From: CAYOSF01 sp964406605
GTDB taxonomy: Bacteria > Chloroflexota > Dehalococcoidia > DSTF01 > RBG-16-68-14
Direction: 5' to 3'
DNA length: 64,000 nucleotides
Assembly (NCBI GenBank): GCA_964406605.1
Contig: CAYOSF010000005.1
Coordinates: 186,001 to 250,000, forward strand
How positions within the stretch are numbered: the stretch's first letter is position 1; every line of letters begins with the position of its first letter. Positions 52,551-60,891 of the stretch are shown piece after piece. A program made the translations under genes and the position numbers. The notes beneath the pieces are model-generated. The model had not been told where the DNA came from. It was given only the letters and a program-made list of their open reading frames with translations, and did no database searches.

Positions 52551-52982
52551 CTAGATATCGAACAGTACTTGCACGCGGTAGCCGCCGTCTTCTCGCGCGA
52601 TCTCCATTAGATGACGGGTGACGGCCTTCACCATCACGTTGTGGGCGCCGTGGCGCTCCGCATCGAACCGCTCGCCCCAGGCGCGTCCCTGCAGCCGGGT
52701 CTCCGTCAACTCATCGACCTGGAACCGGCGGAAGATCAGCCCCTCCGTCTCGGTGAGGAAGACCAACTCGAGCAGCCAGTCCGTGAGCAGCGCCTCGGGA
52801 CTCTCGCCCTCCAGCGCCACCTCGCGCGTCTCCCGCTCCTTGATGCCGTCGAGTTCCACCAGCAGAGCATACATCCCCTCTGCCGCGTTGGCGAACGCCT
52901 CGGCGAGCGTAGCGCCGCGGGCGACGATGCCCGCCTCTGCCGTGTGTTCCAGGGGCTCGTAGCGGGGCCGGGCGGTGGTCAT
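52551..52982 (-). CDS. Archease
   Basis: 143 residues. Archease speeds RtcB guanylation and lets it turn over repeatedly. Family features are YEPLEHTAEAGIVARGATLAEAFANAAEGMYALL at the start and the closing KAVTRHLMEIAREDGGYRVQVLFDI, with the acidic DHTAD-type Asp replaced by Glu in EHTAEAG. It is the first gene of the operon archease-rtcB-M50 protease. GGAG lies seven bases before the ATG. A strong promoter and a 12-bp palindrome precede it. Confidence 0.93.
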   Translation of the reverse strand: MTTARPRYEPLEHTAEAGIVARGATLAEAFANAAEGMYALLVELDGIKERETREVALEGESPEALLTDWLLELVFLTETEGLIFRRFQVDELTETRLQGRAWGERFDAERHGAHNVMVKAVTRHLMEIAREDGGYRVQVLFDI

Positions 52983-53001
52983 TGAGAACTCCGACAGGGG
53001 A

Positions 53002-53013
53002 CCTCACGTGAGG
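53002..53013. promoter_or_regulatory. 12-bp perfect palindrome in the archease-rtcB leader
   Basis: CCTCACGTGAGG, fully self-complementary, lies between the promoter (53062-53091) and the archease start (52982). It is placed as a downstream operator or leader hairpin could be. Confidence 0.45.
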
Positions 53014-53061
53014 AGCGGTCAGTCGGGCGGGTGCACCAGTTCTTGGGCGCGCGGCTCACTC

Positions 53062-53091
53062 AGTATCGCACCCGAAATCTCGGGGGGTCAA
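53062..53091 (-). promoter_or_regulatory. Promoter of the archease-rtcB-M50 operon
   Basis: On the minus strand: TTGACC (53086-53091), 18-bp spacer, GATACT (53062-53067) with an extended TG-C before it (TGCGATACT). Leader of about 70 bases. Confidence 0.6.
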
Positions 53092-53134
53092 TCGAGCCGT
53101 TCGAGCATCTTTGCCGGGCATGCATCCACCTGTC

Positions 53135-53764
53135 CTACGGGTGCTGCACATCGACAACAAGCAACGCGTCGGTGAGGCTAAAGGCGCGGAAATCAACTTC
53201 CTGGTTGAGCCCCAGCACCCATGTTACCACCCCTTCGAAGTCGCAGATCTGTTCCATCTCCAGGAGCGAGGGCAGGTTGGGGGCCAACTCGGTTTGCTCG
53301 AACGTTTGCGCGCCGGTGTCGTCGTGCGCCGCTGCCGGGTACATGCGCACCTGCAGGAAGGCATTGCCGGCGATCTCTACCGGCAGTCCGGAACCGCATG
53401 CCGTGATCGGCGGCGAGACGTACTCCACGCGGTATCCCGGGATCCCGCCGTCGAACTCAAAGATTGCGCGGTCGTACTGCTCGGGCGTCCCGGTCTGCAC
53501 AAGGGTGAGCAGCGGGTGGGGCGGCGCCGTGTCGCCGGACTGCTCCACGGGCTCGCGGCTGAACACGGCCTCGCCGGTCAGCGTTGGCGTCGTGACCGTC
53601 ACACCGGACGACCCGGTCGGGCTGGCGACAGCACCCGCGGTCGCCGTCCCCGCGGGCGAAGGGGTGAGCGGAGCGGACTCCTCTCCGCCACAGGCGGCGA
53701 AAGCAATGAGCCCAAACGTCATGACCAGCGCCATCAGCAGGGTTGAGCAGTGAAAACGCTTCAT
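53135..53764 (-). CDS. Lipoprotein with an AMIN-like domain
   Basis: 209 residues. The lipoprotein signal KRFHCSTLLMALVMTFGL ends at IAFAAC with the lipobox Cys, then a Thr/Ala/Pro-rich tether. The folded part (YDRAIFEFDGGIPGYRVEYV, GNAFLQVRMYPAAAHDDTGA, CDFEGVVTWVLGLNQEVDFR, ALLVVDVQHP) matches the AMIN-like beta-sandwich of actinobacterial lipoproteins, thought to bind cell-envelope polysaccharide. It is 11 bp downstream of the LLM oxidoreductase and co-transcribed with it. The start at 53764 has GGGAGGTG upstream. Confidence 0.78.
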   Translation of the reverse strand: MKRFHCSTLLMALVMTFGLIAFAACGGEESAPLTPSPAGTATAGAVASPTGSSGVTVTTPTLTGEAVFSREPVEQSGDTAPPHPLLTLVQTGTPEQYDRAIFEFDGGIPGYRVEYVSPPITACGSGLPVEIAGNAFLQVRMYPAAAHDDTGAQTFEQTELAPNLPSLLEMEQICDFEGVVTWVLGLNQEVDFRAFSLTDALLVVDVQHP

Positions 53765-53775
53765 GGGGCACCTCC

Positions 53776-54681
53776 CTAGTCGAACGCGGCGAAGAGCTCC
53801 TCGAATGCACGCATCTGACCGCCCTCGGCTGATGAAGGAACGAGGATCGGCGTGTTGACCCCGGCGGCGAACCACGCCTCGACACCTTCGTGGATCTCGG
53901 CGGCGCTGCCATAGAGGGTCACGTCGGCCAGCCAGCGGTCACTCATCAGCGAGGCGATCCGATCCCGGTCGCCGGCCCCCACAGCCTCGCCGATGGCGGT
54001 CATCTCCTCCTCGTAGCCGGCCTCGATCCAGTAGTTGCGGTAGTTGGGCATCATGACGTAGCCGGTGAGCGTGCGGCGCATCACCTCGGCCGCCGCGGCC
54101 TTGTCGTCGGAGATGCAGGTCGGGATCATGTCGCCGATAAGGAACCCGTCGGAGCCGCGCTTCTCCTTCGGCAGGTTCGATAGCGACGTCTCCATGTGCG
54201 AACGGGCGGCGTTGGCCCAGATGGCACCGTCGGAGATCTCACCCGCCAGCCGCACCATGCGCTGACGGAGCGTTGCCAGCGCGACAGGCGGCAGGTCTCC
54301 CGTGCGTGGCACCGCCCTCAGGTCCTCGACGAACCGGCGCATGTCGGAAAGCGGCTTACCCGCCCTAATGCCCAGCCTTTCGTGCGCCGGGCGGTGACTG
54401 ACGCCGACGCCGAAGAGGAAGCGGCCCCCGCTTATCTCATGAAGCCAGGATGCGGTCTGAGCGTAGTCCGCGACGTGCCGCGTGTAGATGTTCGCGATGG
54501 ACGTGCCGAAGCGTATGTCGTGCGTACTGAGCCCGACAGCAAGACACAAGGACAGGTTGTCGCCGAGCGAGGGACTGTAGATCCCTGCGAAGCCGCGTCG
54601 TTCGATCTCCTGCGCGAGCTCCACCGTGGCCTTCCGGCGGCCCGGTACCGCGGCAAGGCTCAGGGCCGGTTTGCGCGTCAT
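53776..54681 (-). CDS. LLM-class (luciferase-like, probably F420-dependent) oxidoreductase
   Basis: 301 residues, TIM-barrel flavin or F420 enzyme. The family pattern is visible: AQEIERRGFAGIYSPSLGDN, IRFGTSIANIYTRHVADYAQTASWLHEISGGRFLFGVGVSHRPAHERLG, then the C-terminal DVTLYGSAAEIHEGVEAWFAAGVNTPIL. The SHRPAHERLG loop is characteristic of the F420-type subgroup. The substrate is unknown. GGAGG lies six bases before the ATG. The next gene downstream encodes an AMIN-like lipoprotein. Confidence 0.85.
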   Translation of the reverse strand: MTRKPALSLAAVPGRRKATVELAQEIERRGFAGIYSPSLGDNLSLCLAVGLSTHDIRFGTSIANIYTRHVADYAQTASWLHEISGGRFLFGVGVSHRPAHERLGIRAGKPLSDMRRFVEDLRAVPRTGDLPPVALATLRQRMVRLAGEISDGAIWANAARSHMETSLSNLPKEKRGSDGFLIGDMIPTCISDDKAAAAEVMRRTLTGYVMMPNYRNYWIEAGYEEEMTAIGEAVGAGDRDRIASLMSDRWLADVTLYGSAAEIHEGVEAWFAAGVNTPILVPSSAEGGQMRAFEELFAAFD

Positions 54682-54757
54682 CTAGACCTCCATCCCGGGC
54701 AAGCCGGGGCCGGGCACCTGCCACCGCGCCCGGCCCGGAATGCTGCTCGCAGTGCGT

Positions 54758-55360
54758 TCAACCGCAGTGCTGCTCCAGCAGCTCGCGGATCTCTCGGACG
54801 GTTGCGTCGCGCCAACCGGCCCACGTAGGCCCTTGCTGGAACTCGACGTACGCTCGGATCAGCCTCTGCCGCTCATCGTTCGAGATGTCGGGGTTGCGCA
54901 ACGGAGCGGTCAGCTTCTGCAGCTCCGGCATCTGTTCGTTCGCGAGGGCCGGCCGCTCGATCCAGTGGGCGATGTAGGAGTGGTCGGCCGTGTAGAAGAC
55001 GAACGTGGGAATGGATTCGTGCTTCCCTTGATTGAGAAACTCCGCCATGATGTCTTTGTTCTTGTCGCGGAAGAAGACACGCAGCTCGATGCCGCTCCCC
55101 TCCGCGATGCGCGCCATGACCGGCAGGCCGCGGAAGACATCAGGGCACCAGGGCTCGCCCAAAGCGAGACAGCGGGCCGGGCCGGCCGGCCGGTTGACCA
55201 ATTCGCGGAATGCGCGAGCGTCGTCGTCTGAGAGACGGGTCTCGGCGTAGTTCTCGTGGAAGCGGGCCTGGTTGCTTTCCACGGCCCCTACCCAGTCCTC
55301 GTAGGTCAGCCCCTGGGCGAAGCGCTCCGGCGTGACCACGCTTTCGTTCTGTTGCGGCAT
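54758..55360 (-). CDS. Thioredoxin-like protein with a single active-site Cys
   Basis: 200 residues. The core LALGEPWCPDVFRGLPVMARIAE, followed by ELRVFFRDKNKDIM and IPTFVFYTADHSYIAHW, is a thioredoxin fold with its cis-Pro (IPTF). The motif is WCPDV rather than WCxxC, so there is no resolving Cys at the usual place; it cannot be an ordinary disulfide reductase. The N-terminal 75 residues are helical. No signal peptide is seen. GAGGGAGGGG precedes the ATG at 55360, chosen over 55411. It has its own promoter at 55402-55430. Confidence 0.75.
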   Translation of the reverse strand: MPQQNESVVTPERFAQGLTYEDWVGAVESNQARFHENYAETRLSDDDARAFRELVNRPAGPARCLALGEPWCPDVFRGLPVMARIAEGSGIELRVFFRDKNKDIMAEFLNQGKHESIPTFVFYTADHSYIAHWIERPALANEQMPELQKLTAPLRNPDISNDERQRLIRAYVEFQQGPTWAGWRDATVREIRELLEQHCG

Positions 55361-55401
55361 ACCCCTCCCTCTCGATGCTGAGCGGCGCTCGGTTCGGGCC
55401 G

Positions 55402-55430
55402 AGTGTAGCACCTGGGACAGTGCCCTACAA
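55402..55430 (-). promoter_or_regulatory. Candidate promoter of the thioredoxin-like gene
   Basis: On the minus strand: TTGTAG (55425-55430), 17-bp spacer, TACACT with TG-C before it (TGCTACACT, 55402-55410). The -35 overlaps the last codons of the upstream gene. Confidence 0.5.
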
Positions 55431-57932
55431 GCGGATGCGCCCGCGTATGCGCGCGGCGGCCGAGGTGAGCAGCAGTCCGGCCGTCATGAGTGCGGCAGCC
55501 AGTACCCAGAGCCAGGTCGATTCGCAAACGCCGGTCCCGGGGCCCGCTCCTGAATCCGGCAGCGATGCGGCCTCAGGTCCTGCTTCGTCCCGTGGGAACC
55601 CCAGCAGCTCCGGCAGGGTGGGCGGCCAGCCGGTTTCCTGGTCGTCGCGGGGCGACGGAGAGCCGGGACCTTCGATGGGCCGCGTGACGTCGGGAGGCGC
55701 CGGCTCCACCCGCTCAGAGCGGATCAGTTCGGCCGGGATCACCTCGGCGCTGGGCAGCGGGTCGATCTGCTCGACGTTGCCGGGGACCACCTCGACCGGC
55801 GTGATGCTCTCGCTGGGGAGCGACTGGGCGGGCTGTACAGTACCCTGGACGATCTCAGCCGGCGTTCCGACGCCGTCGGCCAGCTCGACTGGGATGGAGG
55901 AGCCGGGCTGGCCCATCTTCGGCTCGTCTCCCTCTTCGCATGCTCCTGGAATGAGCAGGTCGGGCGGGAGCTCGACGCCTGGGTCCAGATCGACATCCGG
56001 TGGGAGAGGCTGCCAGCAGGCCTCCTCCTGCCCGAAGCTAGGGAAGGCCGGTCCGCCGTTCGGAGGCAAGAACCAGCTAACGTATTCCATCCGATCACAA
56101 GGAAGAGGATAGGTGAAGAACTCCCCCCCGTCCGCTGGGACCGGCCAGCACGTCTCCTCTTCGAAGTCGACGGGGAAGATCCCGTAGCCGAGATCGACCG
56201 CGCCCTCGGGCAGGTTCACCGCGAAGCGCACCTCAGCGTCGCAAGTTTCAAGCTGTGGACGGCCGTCCATGCCGGGCACTGAGAACCAACACATCTCCGG
56301 CTCCCCGCAGCCGTAGGCTCTCTCCCAGAAGCCGTACCCCGGCGTTTGCGACCAGCAGAAGGGATAATCGCACGGGTTTCGGACGGACGACGAGCCGTCG
56401 GGCGCGATGAAGTCGCAGTACTCCGTGTCACATGGCACGTCGTAGAGCGGCATGTCCTCTTCGACGGAGAGCCAGCAGATGTCCTCGCCACAAGATCGGA
56501 GTTCCGCATCTCCCTCATCCGGGGGTACAAACCAGCAGAGATCGTCGCCACCGTAGCAGTCCCCCATCGATCTCCATTCGCCGCTGCCCGGCGGACTCGT
56601 CCAGCACATTGGAAATTCGCAGCTATCTCGGTACGACCGGGAGCCGTCGGGAGCGGTGTACTCGCAGAGGTCGGTGTCGCAGGGAACATCATAGAGATAC
56701 TCGTCGGACCCGCGAGATCCACGTGATAGCCAGCACACCTGCTCGGCGCAGGGCTGGAGCGTGGCCTCTCCTTCGCCCGGCGGGACATACCAGCAGTGCT
56801 CCTGTTCGCATCCGCCGAAGGCTGGGTAGTACTCGCCGGTGTCCGGTGAGGCGGCCCAGCAGACCTCCAGGTCACAGGGAGCTATCTCCGGGTCGCCCTC
56901 CGGCGGATAGTGCCAGCACTGGTCCTCGTACCCGCAGGTACCGACGGCCATACCGGCGCCGCCGAGCGCGACGTAGTCCTCCGGCAGGCCGCCGGAGGGC
57001 GTCCCGTTCACGACCAGGACGCCGTCGGCATAGGCGCAATCGCCCTCCGGCGGCGGGCCGTAGACGGCGCGGATGCCGAAGTCGGCGCCCGGGGCCAGCG
57101 TTCCCAGATCCCAGACCGGCCGGCCGAGCGCGTCGGTTCCGGCGGCCGGCGGTTCTGAGCTGACCAGGACCGCGCCGCCGGTCTGCACGTCCAGGACGCT
57201 GACGTCCGTCATCTCCAGGTCGCTCACATTCGAGACGGCGATCTGGAACTCGGCCTGGTCCGGGGCGCCGGGGCGCACCGGCTCGATTGGCACCGGCACG
57301 CCATCGTCCGGTGGTGGGGGCGGCACCGGCAACGGTTCGTAGGGCGGAGGCTCGTACTCCGTGACAAGGGTCCTCGTCACTTGGAGGTTCGTGGGCGGCG
57401 CCTGCGCGTCATCTGCCACGTCCCAGCAGCGCTCGCCACTTGTCATAACATTCGGATCGTCCCGAGAAGCCACAGTGATCGATCCGCCGATGGGTCCCGT
57501 GTCGTAGTTCTCAACGGCAAGCCGGATGACGGCCTCCAATGTGCCGCCGGCTTCCAGGTCGCCCAGTTCGTACGTGAGCTGGAGGGGGCCGGTCGGCAGC
57601 AGCTCGCCGTTGAGCGTCAGGTCGATGAACGTGGGAATGGGGATCTCACATTCGCTGGCCGGGCCAACAGTTGCGACGAGGTTGGTGGCGGCCTCATCAC
57701 CGGTGTTTGCGAGTGTGACGGTACAGGTGATGAGCACCGGCTCACCGGGGCGTGCCGCATCCGGATCACAAGCGCCGCTCGCTTCGAGGACGGGTTGAGC
57801 GGCGGCTTGTCGCACCTCCAGGCTGCCGGTGCCCGCAGCCGTTGCTCCAAGCAGAACAAGGACCGCCATCGCCAGGACAGCCGGCCGACCGGCTGCCTTT
57901 GCGATTCCCAGAAGGCCTAGCGTTGCATTCAT
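55425..57932 (-). CDS. Surface protein with Cys/Trp-rich repeats and LPDSG sorting-like tail
   Basis: 835 residues. After a signal peptide (RPAVLAMAVLVLLGATAAGTG, ending near AAA-Q) come two DUF11-like beta-sandwich segments (ITCTVTLANTGDEAATNLVA; FQIAVSNVSDLEMTDVSVLD) separated by a Pro-rich linker. The middle, roughly residues 335-570, is a repeat region with a CW pair every 20-45 residues. A Pro/Glu-rich region with TPAE/TPVE/IPAE echoes follows. The end is a three-part sorting signal: SLPDSGAG, a hydrophobic span (WLWVLAAALMTAGLLLTSAA), and a basic tail RIRGRIRL. The high Cys content points to an extracellular, disulfide-rich stalk. I know no described family that matches the repeat. No sortase is in view. 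Confidence 0.78.
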   Translation of the reverse strand: MNATLGLLGIAKAAGRPAVLAMAVLVLLGATAAGTGSLEVRQAAAQPVLEASGACDPDAARPGEPVLITCTVTLANTGDEAATNLVATVGPASECEIPIPTFIDLTLNGELLPTGPLQLTYELGDLEAGGTLEAVIRLAVENYDTGPIGGSITVASRDDPNVMTSGERCWDVADDAQAPPTNLQVTRTLVTEYEPPPYEPLPVPPPPPDDGVPVPIEPVRPGAPDQAEFQIAVSNVSDLEMTDVSVLDVQTGGAVLVSSEPPAAGTDALGRPVWDLGTLAPGADFGIRAVYGPPPEGDCAYADGVLVVNGTPSGGLPEDYVALGGAGMAVGTCGYEDQCWHYPPEGDPEIAPCDLEVCWAASPDTGEYYPAFGGCEQEHCWYVPPGEGEATLQPCAEQVCWLSRGSRGSDEYLYDVPCDTDLCEYTAPDGSRSYRDSCEFPMCWTSPPGSGEWRSMGDCYGGDDLCWFVPPDEGDAELRSCGEDICWLSVEEDMPLYDVPCDTEYCDFIAPDGSSSVRNPCDYPFCWSQTPGYGFWERAYGCGEPEMCWFSVPGMDGRPQLETCDAEVRFAVNLPEGAVDLGYGIFPVDFEEETCWPVPADGGEFFTYPLPCDRMEYVSWFLPPNGGPAFPSFGQEEACWQPLPPDVDLDPGVELPPDLLIPGACEEGDEPKMGQPGSSIPVELADGVGTPAEIVQGTVQPAQSLPSESITPVEVVPGNVEQIDPLPSAEVIPAELIRSERVEPAPPDVTRPIEGPGSPSPRDDQETGWPPTLPELLGFPRDEAGPEAASLPDSGAGPGTGVCESTWLWVLAAALMTAGLLLTSAAARIRGRIRL
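56292..56918 (-). repeat. Tandem Cys/Trp-rich coding repeat
   Basis: Within the gene above. Two full units (56795 down to 56538, 86 codons; 56537 down to 56292, 82 codons) share the order CW-x-VPP-x-EG, ICWLS-like, LYDVPCDT, APDGS, CW. A half unit of 41 codons starts at 56918, so the unit itself seems built from two shorter CW modules. Confidence 0.75.
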
Positions 57933-58048
57933 GATCCACCTCGCTTCGCTACGTCCGTGTCCGGCTCAGTCTTGCTATCACGTCGGTCCTAGCTCGCTAG
58001 ACGCACGAGCCACGCGAAACGTTCCGTTCGCCAGGGCGGTTCAGAGCA

Positions 58049-58057
58049 ACGATAGCA
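58049..58057 (-). promoter_or_regulatory. Extended -10 of the Cys/Trp-repeat gene
   Basis: TGCTATCGT on the minus strand, about 115 bases upstream of the start at 57932. No good -35 is seen. Confidence 0.35.
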
Positions 58058-58139
58058 TATCGGTGCGCGGGTTGCAGCGGCCCCGCGGGAGCGAAAAGGG
58101 GCCCGTCGGCGGGCTCCGCGCGGCCGCGCGCCGCATGCC

Positions 58140-58168
58140 TTGACAGGGCCCGGCCCCCTGCCTACGAT
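58140..58168 (+). promoter_or_regulatory. Promoter of the DUF1461 gene
   Basis: Perfect TTGACA at 58140-58145, 17-bp spacer, TACGAT at 58163-58168. Start codon 45 bases downstream of the -10. The best sigma-70 match in the window. Confidence 0.7.
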
Positions 58169-58213
58169 GAAGGTGCCCGGCCATGGTGGGGGTGGTCGGC
58201 GCGGGAGGGTTGC

Positions 58214-58939
58214 TTGGGGTTCGTCCGCCACTTCGCCGCGCTGCTCTTCGTAATCGCTCTTCCCATCGCTCTCGTCACCACCAACGTACGCATCGTGGTC
58301 AACGAGCCGCGCGTGTACGAGTATGCGACGGATCACTACGATACTCCCAGCACCACGGGCATCCCCCGCGCAGAGCTGCTGCGCGCGAGCAGCGAACTCC
58401 GCGACTACTTCAACAGGGACGACGGCAAGCCGATCTTCGTGCGGGTGCAGAAGGACGGCGCACCAATCTCCCTCTTCAACCGCCGGGAGACGGCTCACCT
58501 TCAGGATGTCAGGACGCTCTTCCAGGCGAGCTTTCGGGTACAGGAGGCGGCCGTCATCTTCGCGCTGGCGTACGTAGTGATGGTCTTCCTCTGGGCGCGG
58601 GAGGGCAGCTTGCGCACGCTGGCGAGGCAGATCGTGCTCTCAGGGCTCTTGGGTCTGGCGGTCATCGGCATCGTGGGCGCCATCGCCGTCACTGGATTCG
58701 ACCAGTCCTTCGACTGGTTCCACCGCATCGCCTTCGACAACGACTTGTGGCAACTGGACGCGACCCGCGACCACCTGATCCAGATGTTCCCGGAGGACTT
58801 CTGGCGAGACGTCAGTCTCTGGGTCGGCATCGCTACTCTGGCGGAGCTAACGACGCTGGCGCTGCTCGCGGCCGCCTACCTGGGGCTGACCCGCCGCTCG
58901 GCGGCCACCTATGCGCTTCCCGAGGGGGCGCAGGCCTAG
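58214..58939 (+). CDS. TIGR01906/DUF1461 integral membrane protein
   Basis: 241 residues. It has four to five membrane spans: FAALLFVIALPIALVTTNV at the start, AAVIFALAYVVMVFL, LGLAVIGIVGAIAVTGF, and the last near TLALLAAAYLGL. The extracellular loop holds TTGIPRAELLRASSELRDYFN, and FDWFHRIAFDNDLWQLDA is the family's most conserved block. The function of the family is unknown. The start is a TTG at 58214, with GGGAGGG upstream; no ATG or GTG precedes the first span. It converges with the fmdB-like gene. Confidence 0.85.
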   Translation: MGFVRHFAALLFVIALPIALVTTNVRIVVNEPRVYEYATDHYDTPSTTGIPRAELLRASSELRDYFNRDDGKPIFVRVQKDGAPISLFNRRETAHLQDVRTLFQASFRVQEAAVIFALAYVVMVFLWAREGSLRTLARQIVLSGLLGLAVIGIVGAIAVTGFDQSFDWFHRIAFDNDLWQLDATRDHLIQMFPEDFWRDVSLWVGIATLAELTTLALLAAAYLGLTRRSAATYALPEGAQA

Positions 58940-58988
58940 CTGGCGCGCTGCGCGGCCCCGACGGAGGTACCCCCCAGGCCGGACACGG

Positions 58989-59015
58989 AAAAGGCAGGGC
59001 ATTGAACCCTGCCTT
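58989..59015 (-). terminator. Terminator of the FmdB-family gene (possibly bidirectional)
   Basis: Perfect 9-bp stem (AAGGCAGGG with CCCTGCCTT), seven-base loop, then TTTT reading on the minus strand. It lies between convergent genes. Confidence 0.7.
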
Positions 59016-59039
59016 GAGTGCTGGCTGCCTGGAGTTCAG

Positions 59040-59273
59040 CTAGGGCCGGCAGGCCGCGCAGGAACTGCTGGAGCAGGACGAGCAGCCGCTCGCCATGGAT
59101 GAACCGCCCAGCGGATCGCTACCCTCGCGGACCGGCGCGGCGACAAGCGAGACGACCCGCTCTGCTTTCGGATGTCCTGCCGGGCAGGTCGCGGGCTCAG
59201 TCGAGCGGCTCATCGGGCGTAGTTGCTCGAAGGTGGTGTTGCAGGACCGGCAGTAGTACTCATACAGCGGCAT
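59040..59273 (-). CDS. FmdB-family zinc ribbon protein
   Basis: 77 residues. The start MPLYEYYCRSCNTTFEQLRPM is the family signature, with zinc ligands CRSC and a second pair split across ATCPAGHPKAERV, where the last Cys is replaced by His. The C-terminus is Ser/Cys-rich (GCSSCSSSSCAAC), a common ending in this family. These small proteins are thought to be regulatory or metal-handling. GGGAGG precedes the ATG. Single-gene unit closed by a terminator. Confidence 0.88.
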   Translation of the reverse strand: MPLYEYYCRSCNTTFEQLRPMSRSTEPATCPAGHPKAERVVSLVAAPVREGSDPLGGSSMASGCSSCSSSSCAACRP

Positions 59274-59398
59274 GACTTGGTTGCCTCCCAGGGGCTACTC
59301 TCATGGTACCAAACAACTCGCTGAAGATGCACGTCCCGGCATCTCACCCACCGGAACCGTGCTGTGCGCGCGGTCACGACGGGACGATAGGCGCCGAT

Positions 59399-60724
59399 CT
59401 AGTGCCCGCTTGGCGGATCAGCGCGGCCCGCCAGGCTGGAGGACGTGAACCAGTTCGGTCGGTCCCGGCAGTACTCGTCGAGTCTCTCGACCAGGGCTTC
59501 GTCGAGACCCTCGGAGAGATAGTAAGTGGGAGTGAGCATGTTGTGGCCGGGGGGGATGCGGCCCTCATGCCTCGCGGTCTCCTCCAGCGGCGTTCCCGTG
59601 TATACGCGGAGTCCGACGTTCATCATGAGCGGGGCGTCGTGCGCCACCTCGCTTAGAAAGTCCAGGGCGCGCCACACCGACTCCTCTGTCTCGCCCGGGC
59701 CGCCGAACAGCAGGAACATGATGAAGGGCATGCCCACGGCGCGCAGGTCGTCCAAGGCTCGGACGATGTCTCTCTGCGTGTAACCCTTGCGGTAGCTCTT
59801 GAGCATCTCGTCCGTGGCCGCCTCCAGGCCCAACGCCACCCCGCGGCAGCCCGACTCCTTCATCACCTCCAGCAAGTCCCTCGACAGGCCAACGGGGTTG
59901 ACGTCCGTGTGCCAGACCGTGCCAGATCCTCGCTTGATCAGCTCGCGACACACCGCCATCGCATGCTCGGGTGGGTACTGGAACACCCCGTCCGTGAAGA
60001 ACACCTGGTTGATGCCGATCTCACTGCGGATCCGCCCGATCTCCGCGACGGTGACCTCCGGCGGCTTCAGGCGGACCCCCTCGGCGTCGGCGCTTTCCGC
60101 GCAGTAGGTGCAGGCCAGGTCACAGCCGCGCTTGCTCTCAACGGGGATGGCCGCACCCTCGGCCAGGTACTTGGGGCAATCCACCAAGTCGAAGGCCGGC
60201 CCGGGGGAGGCAGAGAACGTGTGCACTTTCGCCACACCCGTGACGACTGCCTTGCCGTGAGACAGGTAGCAGCCGCCGGCAACGGCGTCGGGCGGGTCCT
60301 CCTTCTCGATGCAGTCGACCAGCGCAGCGACCGATTCCTCGGCCTCTCCGGCGAACCCATAGGGGACATCCAGGCGCTCGAGGATCTCGCCCGGGAACAG
60401 AGAGTAGCCCGACCCGCCGAGCACTATCGGCGATCGCGTGGCCTCCTTCACGGTCTCGACGCAGCGCTCCGCTTCCTCGAGGAAGGACTGGTGGCCATGG
60501 AGTCGGTTGTTCTCAAGGTTCCGGAGGCTCATGCCGACGAGTTCGGGCTCGAACGCGGCCAGGTGGGATGAGATGGCCCGGATCGGGTCGTGCTCGTGGC
60601 AGAGGTCGAGCAGACGCACGTCGTGCCCGTGCTCCCGGAGCGTGCCAGCGACGATTGCGGGTCCGATAGGAAAGACCGGGTTGGGTTCGCGAAACCGGTT
60701 CAGCGATATGACCGAGATCCTCAT
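59399..60724 (-). CDS. B12-binding-domain radical SAM protein
   Basis: 441 residues. Residues 1-140 form a cobalamin-binding-type Rossmann domain (FPIGPAIVAGTLREHGHDVRLLDL ... PIVLGGSGYSLFPGEIL), without the D-x-H-x-x-G motif that marks base-off B12 binding. The radical SAM cluster is KRGCDLACTYCAES, followed by VTVAEIGRIRSEIGINQVFFTDG. The C-terminal part (EGLDEALVERLDEYC) is unassigned. Such proteins methylate unactivated carbons or do other radical chemistry; the substrate is unknown and the flanking genes give no clue. Confidence 0.85.
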   Translation of the reverse strand: MRISVISLNRFREPNPVFPIGPAIVAGTLREHGHDVRLLDLCHEHDPIRAISSHLAAFEPELVGMSLRNLENNRLHGHQSFLEEAERCVETVKEATRSPIVLGGSGYSLFPGEILERLDVPYGFAGEAEESVAALVDCIEKEDPPDAVAGGCYLSHGKAVVTGVAKVHTFSASPGPAFDLVDCPKYLAEGAAIPVESKRGCDLACTYCAESADAEGVRLKPPEVTVAEIGRIRSEIGINQVFFTDGVFQYPPEHAMAVCRELIKRGSGTVWHTDVNPVGLSRDLLEVMKESGCRGVALGLEAATDEMLKSYRKGYTQRDIVRALDDLRAVGMPFIMFLLFGGPGETEESVWRALDFLSEVAHDAPLMMNVGLRVYTGTPLEETARHEGRIPPGHNMLTPTYYLSEGLDEALVERLDEYCRDRPNWFTSSSLAGRADPPSGH

Positions 60725-60891
60725 ACGCCGAGCGCTCCCGCTGCTTCCTCCAGGCCGTCCTGCGAGGCGCCGCCGCGGCAGGACGGCCTGCCGAGTATGT
60801 CAAACGTCGGGAACGCCCGCACAAGCCCGCCGCAGCCAGGGTGGTAGACATCTTCGTGCGATGGATCGCTTCGTCGCATGCGCATGGCGGC

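Noticed and set aside
51148..52554. 468-codon frame opposite rtcB
   Set aside because: Antisense shadow; RtcB motifs are unmistakable on the minus strand.
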